Under the pieces are notes generated by a model. It saw nothing but the letters and a program-made list of their open reading frames with translations. It did no database searches and was not told where the DNA came from. This document shows positions 35,531-46,510 of a stretch of 64,000 nucleotides of DNA, piece by piece; position 1 is the stretch's first letter; each line of letters starts with the position of its first letter. The stretch covers positions 23,491,043 to 23,555,042 of the forward strand of contig CM023539.1 in NCBI GenBank assembly GCA_013350335.1. The letters run 5' to 3'. This stretch comes from Chimonanthus salicifolius (taxonomy: Eukaryota > Streptophyta > Magnoliopsida > Laurales > Calycanthaceae). Position numbers and translations under genes: made by a program.

Positions 35531-37416
35531 ATGGAATCCAACAATGGTCATAGGTGTGTTACCAAATCTGAGTTTGATGAAATATATGCCGACTTTTGCG
35601 TGTCTCTACTTGCATCTTTGAGAGAAATATTGCATGACGAGAGATACAACGACGTGAAGAAATTGGTAGGTGTTAGTGCCTTGGCTTGACCTACTCACCC
35701 TGTGGTCAATTCTGTGACCATGTTGACACTTGCCTTGGAAGCATGAAGATCACGGAAGATTACTTGAAGATTGAAAGTATGCTGAATGCAACTCACCACG
35801 TGCTTGGCAACCACTCTGGTAAGAAGACCTTAGTTGACCCTAGGACAAACCCCAAACGACCCTAGGCAAATTGTCCAAATCTGTAAAATTGTTAAACTGG
35901 AAAATTCTGTGTTTGTCAGGCTCGAGCCCTCGAGCTCTGGTTGAGGCCTCGAGGCCCTGATTGTTTGAGACCAACCTAAAATGTCTGTAAATTCTTTTGG
36001 TCTCAGGCTCGAGCCCTTATGATCTGAGAGATAAATCGAAACAGTCTGTAATTTTTTCTTGCTCCCCATCTCGAGCCCTCGTGACTTAAAAGATTTGTAA
36101 AATTTGGATTTCCTTTTTCAGAGATCTCTGAGGTGTACTGTCATATGTAGGGCTCGAGGCACGAGGCACGCTCCTCGAGACCTCGAGGAGTAGCTAGTGG
36201 AAAAATTATTATAAATACATGGCTTATTGTTTAATATAGTCACAAACCTTAATTGTGATTAAAACCCTAATTCTTCAGAGACTCTAATAGACCTCTTTCT
36301 TCTTCAACAACCTTCATGGGATTGTTAAAAAGCTTTTGATGCTTTCTTTGAAGAAGACGATGAGAGGAACCCTCTAGGATCACTTGTAGCACATTCAAAT
36401 GCTAGAACTACCCTTCCGCTGTGGTTAAGCAACATTGGTGAAACATCAAGCATTGAAGGTTGGAGCGTGAAGATCTTTTCAGAAGAACACAACACTCAAG
36501 TGTTCTTTTGATTTACTTTTCTTTACTCTTGTACTGTGGATTAGAACTCTATTTCGAACCATCTCAAAAAATAGGCGTCGAGGAGTAGACCATTGTGGTT
36601 GAACCTCTCCAAAAAACTAGGTTGTACTATTTGGATGAGAAACCCATTCATAGTATATTGGGATAGCTCAGGAGAGGGTGATTCCATCAGTGGATGTAGA
36701 TTTTTTTAAACGGTTTTTTTTAAACCGAACCACTATAAATCCCTGTGCCTATGTGTTGATTTTCTTGCCACTAGCACACACCTTGTTTCGTTGCTGTTGC
36801 ACTTAATCTGATAGAGTTATTTCAATCTGTTTGGTTGCTTAGTTTAATTTTAATTGTTTATTAAAAGGGTTAATAAAAATTGGCTTCCGACCTATTGACC
36901 CCACCTCTAGGTCGTGTATTGTTCTAGCCTCAGACTTTCAGTAGGTAGCTTTGAGCCCTCAATTAGGTCAAGTCGACTCGTAAAGCTCAAATACAACCAC
37001 CTCCACCACCAATACCAACCCCACCCCTACCACCACCGGTACCACCGCCATCGCTATCGCCGATTACCCAACCCTCTCTCAAACCCAGGAGCGATCCATA
37101 TACGGATACCGCGAATTCATCTATGGTTATTCATACATTGGCCTGCATGCCTCCAGTCCTATCGTTGGTGCCTCGTGCTGACCTTCCCATACCTTCGGAC
37201 TATGCCATCCCTCACGCGATATTTGAAGACTCATTCGCGACTGAATTACTTCGCCCTCGCTTGAGCCCGTGTGCGTTTACTGCATTATTCGTCCCAAAGA
37301 CCGATAGCTCTCTTCGTCCATGCAGTGCAACTTGTGCAATTACAAACTTCGTCATTCGCATCTTCAGAATTGGACTCCACCTCTGTTTTGTACCATGCGA
37401 GCTGGTTTCAACTTGA
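35531..37416 (+). pseudogene. Family N internal ORF remnant (gag-like start joined to RT fragment)
   Basis: M-E-S-N-N-G-H-R-C-V and F-C-V-S-L-L-A-S-L-R-E-I-L run to 35670, where the solo LTR interrupts. After 36946 come a His/Pro/Tyr-rich low-complexity linker and then C-A-F-T-A-L-F-V-P-K-T-D-S-S and A-I-T-N-F-V-I. These echo the L-V-P-K-K-D-G-S and A-I-N-K-I-T motifs of Ty3-type RT, after which the catalytic part is missing. The copy at 43183-45440 has the same three parts. Confidence 0.6.
35671..36940 (+). mobile_element. Solo LTR of the SIRE-like family nested in family N copy 1
   Basis: It starts TGTTAGTGCCTTGGC and ends GACTTTCA, like the LTR at 18663-20360, and GTAGG occurs on both sides (35666-35670 and 36941-36945). 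It is 1270 bp. It carries several palindromic CTCGAG/GAGGCCTCGAGG motifs between 35920 and 36185. Confidence 0.92.
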
Positions 37417-37858
37417 GGATGAGTTCTTTTCAAGATCGGGGGACTGATGTAGGACACGGCTCGAGTGGATCCCACTCCACTTTCTATTTATTTATATTTA
37501 TATTTTATTTAGCAATTTCAATTAGTATCCTAATGTAATTAAGATTCCTAATTAGCTTAGGATTTCCTTCTTAGTTAGTCTCCTAGAAATCTAGCATTCC
37601 ATTTCTATTTACGTTTCGTTATTTAATCTTTTCTATATATATATATATATATGAAGGAGATGTAATGGAGAACACTATTTACCTCAATATGAAATGAAAA
37701 TTTGCAAGTTAGTTTTTTCTCTCTCTCTCTTCTTCCTCTTTCTTCTTCGTCTTGCCTAAGCTGCAGGCTTGTTTGTCTTCTCCTAGTCTCGTCGAAGACT
37801 CGGGATCCCCGTTTTTGCTGGATCGCTCCGTCGTGAGCATCGATCCCGCATCATTAAC

Positions 37859-39179
37859 CCAACTTGACCCAACTTGAAAAATACCATTTAAGCACTATCT
37901 TGTTTTACCCATTTGTTTGAACCCACACTAATTTCAAAAATCTTGGCCCAGTGTCTCCATTTTCCAAATTCCAATGGCCTCACATGATAGGAAAGTTCTC
38001 GTCTTTAATATTTTCGTCATATTTTCAAATTTTTTATATTTTTTATAGAAATTTGGATTGCATTGGGTGAGGTTTGGGTTGAATTAAACGAAATTTGGGT
38101 TGAGTTACTAACCAAAAAGTTGGGGTTGGATCAAGTCGGGTCAAGTAAAAAATCTGTTATTTTCCATAGCCAACACAACCCTAACCCAACTTGACCTGAC
38201 CCATTGCCTCCCTTCGTCATGAATAGTGTCATGGGTCATAGATTGGGTCAAGGGTCATGGTTGGGTTGGATCTTAGGTCATGGTTCAGGTTAGGCCATGT
38301 GTAGTCTATGGGCTGCGTTATAGGCCTTGAAATCAGTAAGTCATGAAAATTGGTTTCTGTTTCCTCCCCTTTGGAATTCATTTCTTACAAAAATTGTGGA
38401 AAATGTCCAAGTCGCAGAAATCATTTTCCATGAAAAACAATTTCAATGTGGAAAGCATTTTCTATTTCTACTCAAAATGTTGTCCACAAACATGCCCATT
38501 GGTCTATAGTTAGGATAGGTTGTTTTAAACAAACATGTAATAACACCAGTTCAATCTGTGATTGCTCATCCTCATATTATACATGTTAATGAATTGTCTT
38601 CTCATGATGACTTCTTGTTCTTTGAACACCTTTCTGGGGTTGGTAAAAATAGGAGAGAAAAAATTATTGGTTTCTCAAAGCCGAAAAATATTACTGGTTT
38701 CTAAAATCCACTGGTTTGTGCGAAGACGTGAAGTAGTAAGGCTTTGTTTTGTGAGGAAAAATATTATGGATGTATTTTCTCTGAAGTTTTAGGTTTTCTG
38801 TAAGTTATTCTTTTGCAAGGGGAAACCTGCAACTTCAGGGACATTTGCCTGAGAACTGCAAAGTTGACTTGCACCTATGTTCTATTATGGAACAATTGCG
38901 AGATTCAAGCCACTAATCAAATGGGTCATCTTCCTTTCCAAAAAAAGGTCCAATCTTGAATGTGAACTGATCTGAAAGTAAGGCTGTTTCACTCATCAGG
39001 TGGTCTCATGTATATTGAGTGCAGAACAAAGGAAGAAACTTTAACTTGTACATTTCAATATGTGTTTGACCCATCTTTTATGTTGGACTTGAAACTTTAT
39101 CTAGCACGTGAAGGTCTTTGTCCGAGTCCAAGCTCCGATAACAAGCCTCTTTTTCACCAGTGCCTTTGTCTCTCTATTA
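37859..39179. other. Intron 7 sequence, no gene recognised
   Basis: Low-complexity phrases such as TTGGGTTGAATT and GGTCATGGTTGGGTTGG near 38060-38300 resemble decayed LTR text. No coding signal recognised. Confidence 0.45.
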
Positions 39180-39189
39180 GAGATTGGGA

Positions 39190-39369
39190 TTTTTTTTTTT
39201 TTTTTTTGAGATAACATGGTATCCACACCCCTCATTGGAGGTGAGAATAATCCTATGGATACACAAAATCACCCACAAGCTTCGTGTATCAGGTTAGCCT
39301 AGGTGGAGTTGAACCTAAGGCCTCTAGTCTAAATAGAAGCTTAGACCAACTGAGCTACCTGTACAGGTT
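39190..39369 (-). mobile_element. tRNA-derived SINE with poly(A) tail
   Basis: On the minus strand an A box (TAGCTCAGTTGGT, plus positions 39345-39357) and a B box (GGTTCAACTCC, 39305-39315) have normal tRNA-like spacing. A non-tRNA body and a tail of about 17 A follow. Near-identical 10-bp flanks (GAGATTGGGA at 39180-39189, GAGATTGAGA at 39370-39379) look like the target duplication. It is not a tRNA gene: no acceptor stem closes around the boxes. Confidence 0.88.
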
Positions 39370-39379
39370 GAGATTGAGA

Positions 39380-39948
39380 GTTTTCAATGATGGGAAGTTT
39401 CCTCTTGCATTATAGCAAACTGACCTCAACTCTCACAGTAGTGAATCTCATGCCATTTTCACTCCTCTTTTTTTTAGGGTAGAGAGAGAGATGTCATTTC
39501 TCTCTTCTCAATGCATGACAGCTATTAGTGCATTGCAGAGAGGTCATTTTCGCTCTTCTCAATGCATGGCAGCTACTAGTGTAATTGTGTTCCTACAGAT
39601 AAAATGCTCTATATGAGTATGGGGGATCAGTTCTCTATTTAAGCCTCTTCAAGCTTGAGGCTCATTTCTTCTGTTGTGTAGACTTACATCAGTCACCTAT
39701 AGTAGTTTTTATGGTTAGAACTTTTTCTAGAATTCTGGAGAAGTGTTCTCCGTGTTTGTTTCTATACATTATGAATCATGTCTCAAGTGTGAGTGATTAT
39801 GATGTGAGAATTGAATCAATATTTCTGTCAAATGCTATGTATTTAAGTGCCTTCTTCTTGGTTAATATGTTTCCCATTGATGAGAAAATTTGTCCTCACT
39901 TTCTTGTTATTTGCCTTTCTGGTTGTCTAACATAACTTAGCTTTCTAG
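39380..39948. other. End of intron 7, no gene recognised
   Basis: It includes a local duplication: GTCATTT(T)CTCTCTTCTCAATGCATG occurs near 39490 and 39543, followed each time by GACAGCTATTAGTG or GGCAGCTACTAGTG. Otherwise plain intron text. Confidence 0.5.
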
Positions 39949-40566
39949 GTTGTAGATGCAGTGCAAGCTGTTAAGGTGACTACTGCATGGGGGGAGGTTA
40001 AATACCCAATCAAGGTTTGTTGCTTGAATTATGAAAGTTTTGATCCCTTGTTGTACTCGGTACTTGCTTGTATTCACTGGTGCAGCTATGGTATTGGTTT
40101 GAAGGCCAAACTAGTCTTGTTCGTTCAAACTCATTTTTATTAACTAGAATACTTAATTTATTTGAAATTGTGAATGTTGACTATTTATACATAATCATGA
40201 AAAAATACCAATAAAAATAAAATAAATTTACTTATAAAGTTTACATCAAATAATATTACCCTTTTTCTATTAGTATTTCAAGTTTGTTGAAAGGTTCATT
40301 TTCCTGAATTCTAGATGTAACAATCACAATTTCTTTTTATTATTTCAGGCTATCAATATTCTGAAAGCTCATGGAAAAAGTGCAAAAGATAGCCACTTGT
40401 TGAATGGTTATGCCCTAAATACAGGCCGTGCTGCATAAGGAATGCCAACTAGAGTTGCTCCAGCAAGGATAGCTTGCCTTGATTTCAATCTTCAGAAGAC
40501 AAATATGCAAATGGGGATCCAAGTCTTAGTCACTGACCCAAGGGAGCTTGAGAAAGTTCGTCAAAG
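39949..40566 (+). pseudogene. CCT1 pseudogene exons 8-9
   Basis: Exon 8 (A-V-Q-A-V-K-V-T-T, K-Y-P-I-K) is intact. Exon 9 codes N-I-L-K-A-H-G-K-S-A-K-D-S, L-N-G-Y-A-L-N-T-G-R-A-A, then TAA in place of Gln before G-M-P, and continues with A-C-L-D-F-N-L-Q-K-T to V-R-Q-R at a GT donor. The next exon of the family (A-D-M-T-K-E-R onward, through the A-G-A-I-A-V-R-R-V block) was not found before 52619. Confidence 0.93.
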
Positions 40567-41975
40567 GTGAATTCCATCTCTTGGTTGAAATAATGACTTG
40601 AGAATTTAGTCTTGATTAAACCTTCTATTGACAACTTCATGGGGATTCTATGGTCCCATTGTTGTATTTTTGTTGATTCCCGTTATGTGCATGAAAATGC
40701 TATATATATTATTTTTTTATCAATTAAAAAGAGTATTGAAGGGACACACCTTACAAGGCACATACACACACAAAAACAAAGAAACACCTACATGTCATTG
40801 GTCGAGGCTCTGTGACCCAACAATCAGCCATGAAAGCCAAGATTGGTGTCAAAATTGTGCACAAGGGACAACCGAAGTCGAAAAACAGAGGTTTCGGGCG
40901 TGTAGGAATTCCCGGAATGGTCAAGAGAAATCCGGATTACGTGAGAAGAGTCCCAAACAATGCAGAAGGTTCCAGATGGTTTAAGAAGACTCTACATGGT
41001 GCTAGAGTGATGTTTGAGTTCTTTAGCATAATATAGAGTTCTCTAGTATAGTGTAGAAGTGTCTAGAGTTGTGTAGAGTCTTCTAGAATTCTATGGAATG
41101 TTGTAGAAGTGTATGGAGTCTTGGAAAAGTGTATAGAGTCTATGGAAGAATGTTGAAAGGTGTGGTAGTGTAGATATTCTTATTGTGTTCAAGAGTGTCT
41201 AGGAGAGAGTGAAAATATCTAGGATATTTTATACAAGAGTTCTAGAATAAGGTCTACACATTTCGGAAAGAGTTGAACTCAAGGTGTTGAAGCTAACAAA
41301 GAGTTCTAGCTAAGTGTGTAAGTGAGTTTGAGTCTCCAAAGCCTTGTGTTCTTTTGTGTTCAATCCAAGTAAGTGCATTCTTGGTGTTCCATCTCTCTTT
41401 CAACTTGTGTTCAAGTTTGTGTGTGGTTTGTTTTGATCATATTGGTCCAAAGAATGACCATATTGGTGGTAAGCTTGAATCGCTTGATGACGGACTGTTC
41501 GAGTGAGTGTTGCATGGGCTGAATCAAGGAAGGATTTGCCAGTCGTGATATACAACTGTCTAGGAACCTTGCAAAAAATAAAACAAGCTCATCTTGTCAA
41601 GAAACTGTATGGGACGACCACTTTTTCAGAAGAAATAGAAAACAATAGGAGGACAATTACACTCCTATAGGCATGCAACCCACATTCTATGCAAGTTAGA
41701 TCTTGATACACCAATTAACTCCTTCAAACAGACGACACACTAAATATCTTTATGTTTCTTGATCACAAACATTGGAGAGGAGTTGGCCCATTTGTTCAAT
41801 ATTTGGTTATTGTTTTCCTTAATTATTTCATATGATGGATAGTGAGAAGAGATAACCTCCACATTATGGAAAACTTTGAAGCCTTCATAGAAACACCACA
41901 CAAGAATCAACTGAGTAGCTGCATACTGCATCTCCACTGGCACTGGAAAGGGATGGGAAAGAGGAGCACACCTCT
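40567..41975. other. Intron sequence with TCTAGA-rich stretch, no gene recognised
   Basis: A 74-codon frame at 40812-41036 (K-A-K-I-G-V-K-I-V-H-K-G-Q) and a minus frame at 41740-41943 match no family I know. From about 41000 to 41260 the sequence repeats phrases like GTGTCTAGAGT, TTCTAGAATTCTA and GTGTAGAGTCT. This looks like an LTR regulatory region, but I found no matching LTR end. Confidence 0.4.
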
Positions 41976-42609
41976 ATAGAAAAGGGATAATATACAAGGT
42001 GTGTAGAATAACACACTGGATTTGGTGTGTCTTCCTTAATCAAGGAGAGACTCTGATTTTATTTATAGAGAATGAGAAATACAAATAAAGAAAGCAAATC
42101 AACTAATAGAGAAAAGTACTGATAAAGAAACCACTAGACTGCGAAACACAATATTTAGTAAAATCTAAATATATTCTAACACTCCCCCACGAGCTGAAGC
42201 GTGTATGAAAATGAACGCGAAGTTTGGAAATTGCAGAAATGGTAGGTGAAATGCGAAAAGTGGCACACCGACTGGCCATGAAGATGTATTGGCAACACAC
42301 TGATTGGTTGCAAAAATTTGTTGAAGTGGCAGCACACTGATTGGCTGCGAAATGACAGCCACCGAACATAGATAGCAGCTTGAAAAAAAGAAATTGGCAC
42401 GGACGACGGCAGTGGCCGTAAGACGGTTGTCTTGCAATTGTCTAGTTTTGGGAGCCCATTTTTGGGTCTCTCTTCCAGTGTAATGTATCAGTGTAATGCG
42501 TGCTTTTTTTATTAAATATATATATATGAACCATTAAAAAAAAAAAGATAGTTGTCCAGCAAAAAATAAGGAAACACAATATTTAGTAAAATCTAAATAT
42601 ATTCTAACA
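41976..42609 (-). mobile_element. Remnant of a copia element, minus strand
   Basis: A 39-bp sequence (GAAACACAATATTTAGTAAA onward) occurs exactly at 42143-42181 and 42571-42609. On the minus strand both begin TGTTAGAATATATTTAG, a typical copia LTR start. The one ending at 42181 is preceded on the minus strand by the purine tract CGTGGGGGAG, and continues into a likely TATA region (TCTATAAATAAA, plus 42055-42068) down to roughly 41976. Only a non-coding piece of about 390 bp lies between the copies, so nearly all of the element is gone. Confidence 0.65.
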
Positions 42610-43189
42610 ATGGTGGTTATCCACGTACTCAAACTCGTGTTGTGGGACCCATTTCTGCTATTGTAGGACCCACTTTTGCAACGAAAGTGACTAGAATCTT
42701 CTAATTCTTGAAGTTAACTCTATGTATGATTGATTGTAGTTAGCCATTTTTTTTATTTCTTTCCAAAATTAGCCAAACTTATACTTGTGACCTATCATGG
42801 TTTTTGATGGAGAGAGAATGCCTACGTCTCCGATCAACGTCAGAGAAGGTGGAAATCAAAGGCGTCTAGTCTATGTCACGCAGGGATGAGAGACAAGGAT
42901 GACCTTCTGCTCAACGGCAGGCCAAAAACAAGAATGAGAGAAAGAGGATATTGAAGGATAAGGAAAATAAAGTCCAGTAGTATTTTGTATCATCGAGTGT
43001 TCTACCTCTCGTTACCACCTAGTTGTATATAAAAGAAAAACATCTAAATAAAGAAATCTCACCTAGAAAAGGAATCCAGGATGAACTAGGTAACTGAAGA
43101 AGAATCCTAAACAAACTGGCTAAGTATAAAAATTAAAAATAAATGTGGGGTCCGCACGTGATTTGTGCTTGTGTTCTACATCAGTCTCC

Positions 43190-43800
43190 CGATCTTGAAA
43201 AGAACTTGTCTTAGAATTGAAATCGGCAAACAGAGGTGAAGACCAATTCTAAATGGCTGTATGACGATGTTGTTTATTGCACAACTATCAATGGATAAAC
43301 GACGAGAGCTATCTGCCTTTGGGACGAAGAAATCAGTAAATGCGCACGTGCTCAAGCAAGGGCAAATCAATTTGGTCGCAAAGGGTATTCAAAGTGCACT
43401 GGAAAGTGCGTGTTCCAGAGATAGGATAGGAGGAGAGACAGATATTGTACGAACAACTATAGGGAGGTTCTCGTTATCTGAATCACAATATGTACTATGA
43501 ATGGGAGAGGGTTGGGAAATGGGTGGTGGTGATGGTGGTGGTGGGGGTGGTGGAGGTTGAGATTTAAGGGTCGAGTCAACCTAATAGGAGTGCTAAAAGT
43601 TATCTTTCACTCCCTTTATGTCGTCGTATCTCTCGTCGTTTAGTATTTCTCTTGAAGGATGTGAGTAGGGACACGTGAAGCTCGGCAAGCCGTTTTTCCA
43701 ACTTAGACCGGGTAACATACTCATGGCCAGTATTAGGTGCCATTGGCGACGCGACGCAGCGGGTTGATGGGTCCAGGGACGAGATGGGGTTCGGTAGATT
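43190..43800 (-). pseudogene. Family N copy 2 internal ORF remnant
   Basis: On the minus strand, from about 43745 downward: N-T-G-H-E-Y-V-T-R-S-K and L-H-V-S-L-L-T-S-F, matching the copy 1 frame position by position with changes. Then comes a (CCA)n Pro/His-rich linker near 43500-43560, and then C-A-F-T-D-F-F-V-P-K-A-D-S-S and I-D-S-C-A-I-N-N-I-V-I near 43210-43340. Several stops break it. Confidence 0.6.
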
Positions 43801-44271
43801 TAAAAGGGTAAATGGGTAAAAGGCTAATGGGTTAAAGCACTGTCAAATTGGTCAAAGGGGAGTCTAACATTGGTCAACAGGTCGCTTGCAGAAGGTAGAT
43901 TGTCGCGAAGTACGAGATAGATTTGGGGAGAGGGGAAATGGGTTCAACGGTTTGGGGTGGTACAGGGGTATGGAGTATGGACGAACATGTGTTGGAGGGA
44001 AGCACGATGGAGGCAAGAGGAAAGGAGGAGGTGGATGGGGATGGAGGAGGGCACGAACCGTTTCTGTTTGGTAGCGGCAGGCTTTGCTCGGTTGATCTAG
44101 GTGATCGTCTGTGGGTCTTGGAACGAAAGAGCAGGGTGCAACGCGACAATAGTGTGGATCAGGGTTGGAGGTGGGGGTCCCAGTGTTTGGAAGCGGAGAT
44201 AATGGGTTGTGGCTGGGGACAATAAGAACGGTGGTTTTTTAGAAACCCTTTTTTTTTAAAACAGCCGAATT

Positions 44272-45439
44272 TGATGTAGAGCAACCTTGCTGGGCCTAAG
44301 CCCAGTCTCGAGCCAGGCCCAGCCACAAGTTAGGTTTTTTATAACCCTCCTGCGAAGAAAATAGAAGAGCAGTCGAAGATTATTGAAAGGAGAAGAAAAG
44401 AAAGGAGAGAGAACGGAAGTAGCCGCCGAATCACTGAGAAATCACGGTGAGAAGCCTTGGAGAAGGGTGAGAAGCCACGATGAGAAGCCTTGGAGAAGGG
44501 TGAGAATCCGTCCTCTTCCAGGTACTCTTCTTCTTCGTTATTTCTCCTCTCTTTTCCTTTTTTTTCCACTGCCACAAGAAGATCCCATCCCTATCCCTTG
44601 TCGCCACGTCCAAAACCCATCCCCACTGCTGTCACCATCTCCCCACTTGCCTCCCTCCTTGCTGCCGCCCCTTCCTAGGCCCCAAATCTTGCTGCCGCTG
44701 CTTCCTCCCTCTCTTGTTTTCACTTCCGCCCCTTCCTAACCCCTTCCCGAGCCTTCCCCAGTCTGATATTGCCATCGCATGCCATTTCAAGGTCCATACA
44801 GGCCATCGCAATCCCTTCAGATCTCCATATCCAGTGTCGCTACACCCAAACTTCTTTCTCCTTCTCTATCTCCTTAGACTGAAACCCCCAAAGCCTTTCT
44901 AGCTTTGCTGTGACCCTTCTCTAACCCATCCAGTCTTGCCGTTGCTTCCAAACGCCTCCCCTGGGCTACCGTTGCTACCCAAAACCCTTCCCATGTTGTC
45001 CCCTTTTCCTCCTTAGGCTCATCTGGCTTTTGCCGCATACCCCCAACCCTTTTGGCCCCCTCGTTACCCCCGTAAGTCCTATTATTTGTGTCGCCACCCC
45101 CCTTAGGCCCCACATCATTACCGTCACTTCCATTGGGCCTATCTGATTTTGCCAACAGCCCTGACCTTGTCCTCACTTGCTGCCCCACCCTTATTTTACC
45201 CAAATCTGGACCCATCTTGAGCATCTCTTTGGCCCTGGTAAATTCTATAGTTATTTACATCAGATTTTGGAGAATTTTGTGTGATTATTTGTGGCGAACT
45301 TATATTATTGAATTGTTAGTATTAATTAATTGATTAATTTCAGCCCATTTTAGATTTAGGGTGCATTATTGTTTTCATCCCTTTTAATTTTTAGGGAACC
45401 ATATTAGGCATTTAAGGTTACGCTCCCTGTCTTGCACCA
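44272..45439 (+). mobile_element. Solo LTR of the chromovirus family, nested in family N copy 2
   Basis: It starts TGATGTAGAGCAACC and ends GTCTTGCACCA. Its middle (GGTGAGAAGCC, CTCTTCCAGGTACTCTTCTT, then a C-rich stretch) and end (GGAACCATATTAGGCATTTA) parallel the LTRs at 29364 and 32690. Flanks GAATT (44267-44271) and GAATC (45440-45444) differ by one base, as expected of an aged target duplication. A short duplication of GAGAAGCCTTGGAGAAGGGT lies near 44450-44500. Confidence 0.82.
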
Positions 45440-45737
45440 GAATCAAGTATAGAATCGTCCCTTGATAACGTAGGGAGACAACTCTGATACCACTTAATGT
45501 GGAGAGAGAATGCCTACGCCTCCGATCAACGTCAGAGAAGGTGGAAATCAAAGCGTATGGTCCGTGTCAAGCAGGGACGGGAGACAAGGATGGCCTTTTG
45601 CTCAACGGCATGTCAGAAACAAGGAGAGAAGATATTGAAGACAATTAAAACTGAAGAAGAATCTTAAACTAGCTTGCTAAGTATAAAAAATAAAAATAAA
45701 AGTGGGGTCCATGTGTGATTTGCACTCGTTTTCTACA

Positions 45738-46440
45738 GTTAGTTTTATTTATTCAATACAATACAGAGAGAATTCTTCTCCAATATTCTCTCTTTTCCTT
45801 TTTTCTGTTATTATTTTCTACATGGTATCAGCCAGAACAAATTTCTAGGATCTTTAAGGAGGATTCTTCTTTGTTTTACTGTTCCTCGCTGGAATTACTA
45901 TTCATCACTGGACTCTAGACTCTTTTCCTGCTATATGAGGACTTTTGTAGCGGATTCTCTCCTTTCTTCCTTTATCTGCAAATTTGAGTTTTTTTCTTAT
46001 TCTTCCTATGGATTCGACTGTCCTTTTCCTTTGCAGCAGTCATTTCTTGGCCTTCGATCCATTCACTGGAGAGGCTTCTGACGATGGACCCCCAACATTC
46101 CTGGCCATTTTTGGAGGGCCTATCCATCTATAAGGTGGATTTGCTGATATACCTTCACCTGATCTGGTTTTGGGTGGTTACTTCTTTGGCGTCTGTTTTG
46201 GTCCAGAATACCCAGTTTTTTGGTTTCCTGCTTAGATTGTCTAGCCTTCAACACTGTTTTCGGTTCAGAATACCTAGTTTTTTGGTTTGCTACTTAGATC
46301 ATCTGCCCTTCAACATTGTTTCCCTCCAGGCTTTTTCCACATGCGTCACGCCTTCCTACCCTTCTCATCTACAAGGGTTCTACCATGGGAACATCCATGG
46401 GATTCATCATCCATCCCTGGTAACTTTCCATTAGTGAGTA
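45738..46440 (+). mobile_element. Copia fragment: LTR end, primer site and leader
   Basis: TTATTTATTCAATACAATAC and the pyrimidine-rich text to TTTTCTACA (45822) are followed by TGGTATCAGCC, a copia primer site. Downstream text to about 46440 may be degraded leader or gag, but I cannot read a domain. The upstream part of the LTR was presumably displaced by family N copy 2. Confidence 0.55.
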
Positions 46441-46510
46441 TCTTCTATCCATGGGTAATAACCATCCATGGGTATAATCCATCCATGGGCATAACTCATA
46501 CATTCGTAAT

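Larger units (their letters stand above)
34440..37853 (+). mobile_element. Short non-autonomous LTR retrotransposon (family N), copy 1
   Basis: LTRs of 413 and 409 bp (34440-34852, 37445-37853) start TGATGTAGGACACGG and end CATCA, with TTAAC duplicated outside (34435-34439 and 37854-37858). A primer site TTGTATCAGAGCTGG follows the first LTR and AGATCGGGGGAC precedes the second. Without the nested solo LTR (35671-36940) the internal part is only about 1.3 kb. It has a C-rich leader, a short frame starting at 35531 (M-E-S-N-N-G-H-R-C-V-T-K) and a tail resembling a fragment of RT. A sister copy lies on the opposite strand at 42805-45737. Confidence 0.88.
42805..45737 (-). mobile_element. Family N non-autonomous LTR retrotransposon, copy 2 (minus strand)
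   Basis: Related LTRs lie at 45498-45737 (5' on the minus strand) and 42805-43183 (3'), sharing GAGAGAGAATGCCTACG and CGATCAACGTCAGAGAAGG. The 5' copy lacks about 140 bp present in the other. A primer site (TGGTATCAGAGT, plus 45481-45492) adjoins the 5' LTR and a CGGGAGA tract adjoins the 3' LTR. Internally, after removing the solo LTR 44272-45439, there is the same short gag-like frame, proline-rich linker and RT fragment as in copy 1. Target duplication not clear. Confidence 0.75.

Noticed and set aside
39285..39366. Possible tRNA gene on the minus strand (A and B boxes).
   Set aside because: No closed acceptor stem; a poly(A) tail and target duplication show it is a SINE.
40812..41036. 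A 74-codon basic frame as a possible small gene.
   Set aside because: No family recognised, no upstream signal, and it runs into repeat-like sequence inside an intron.
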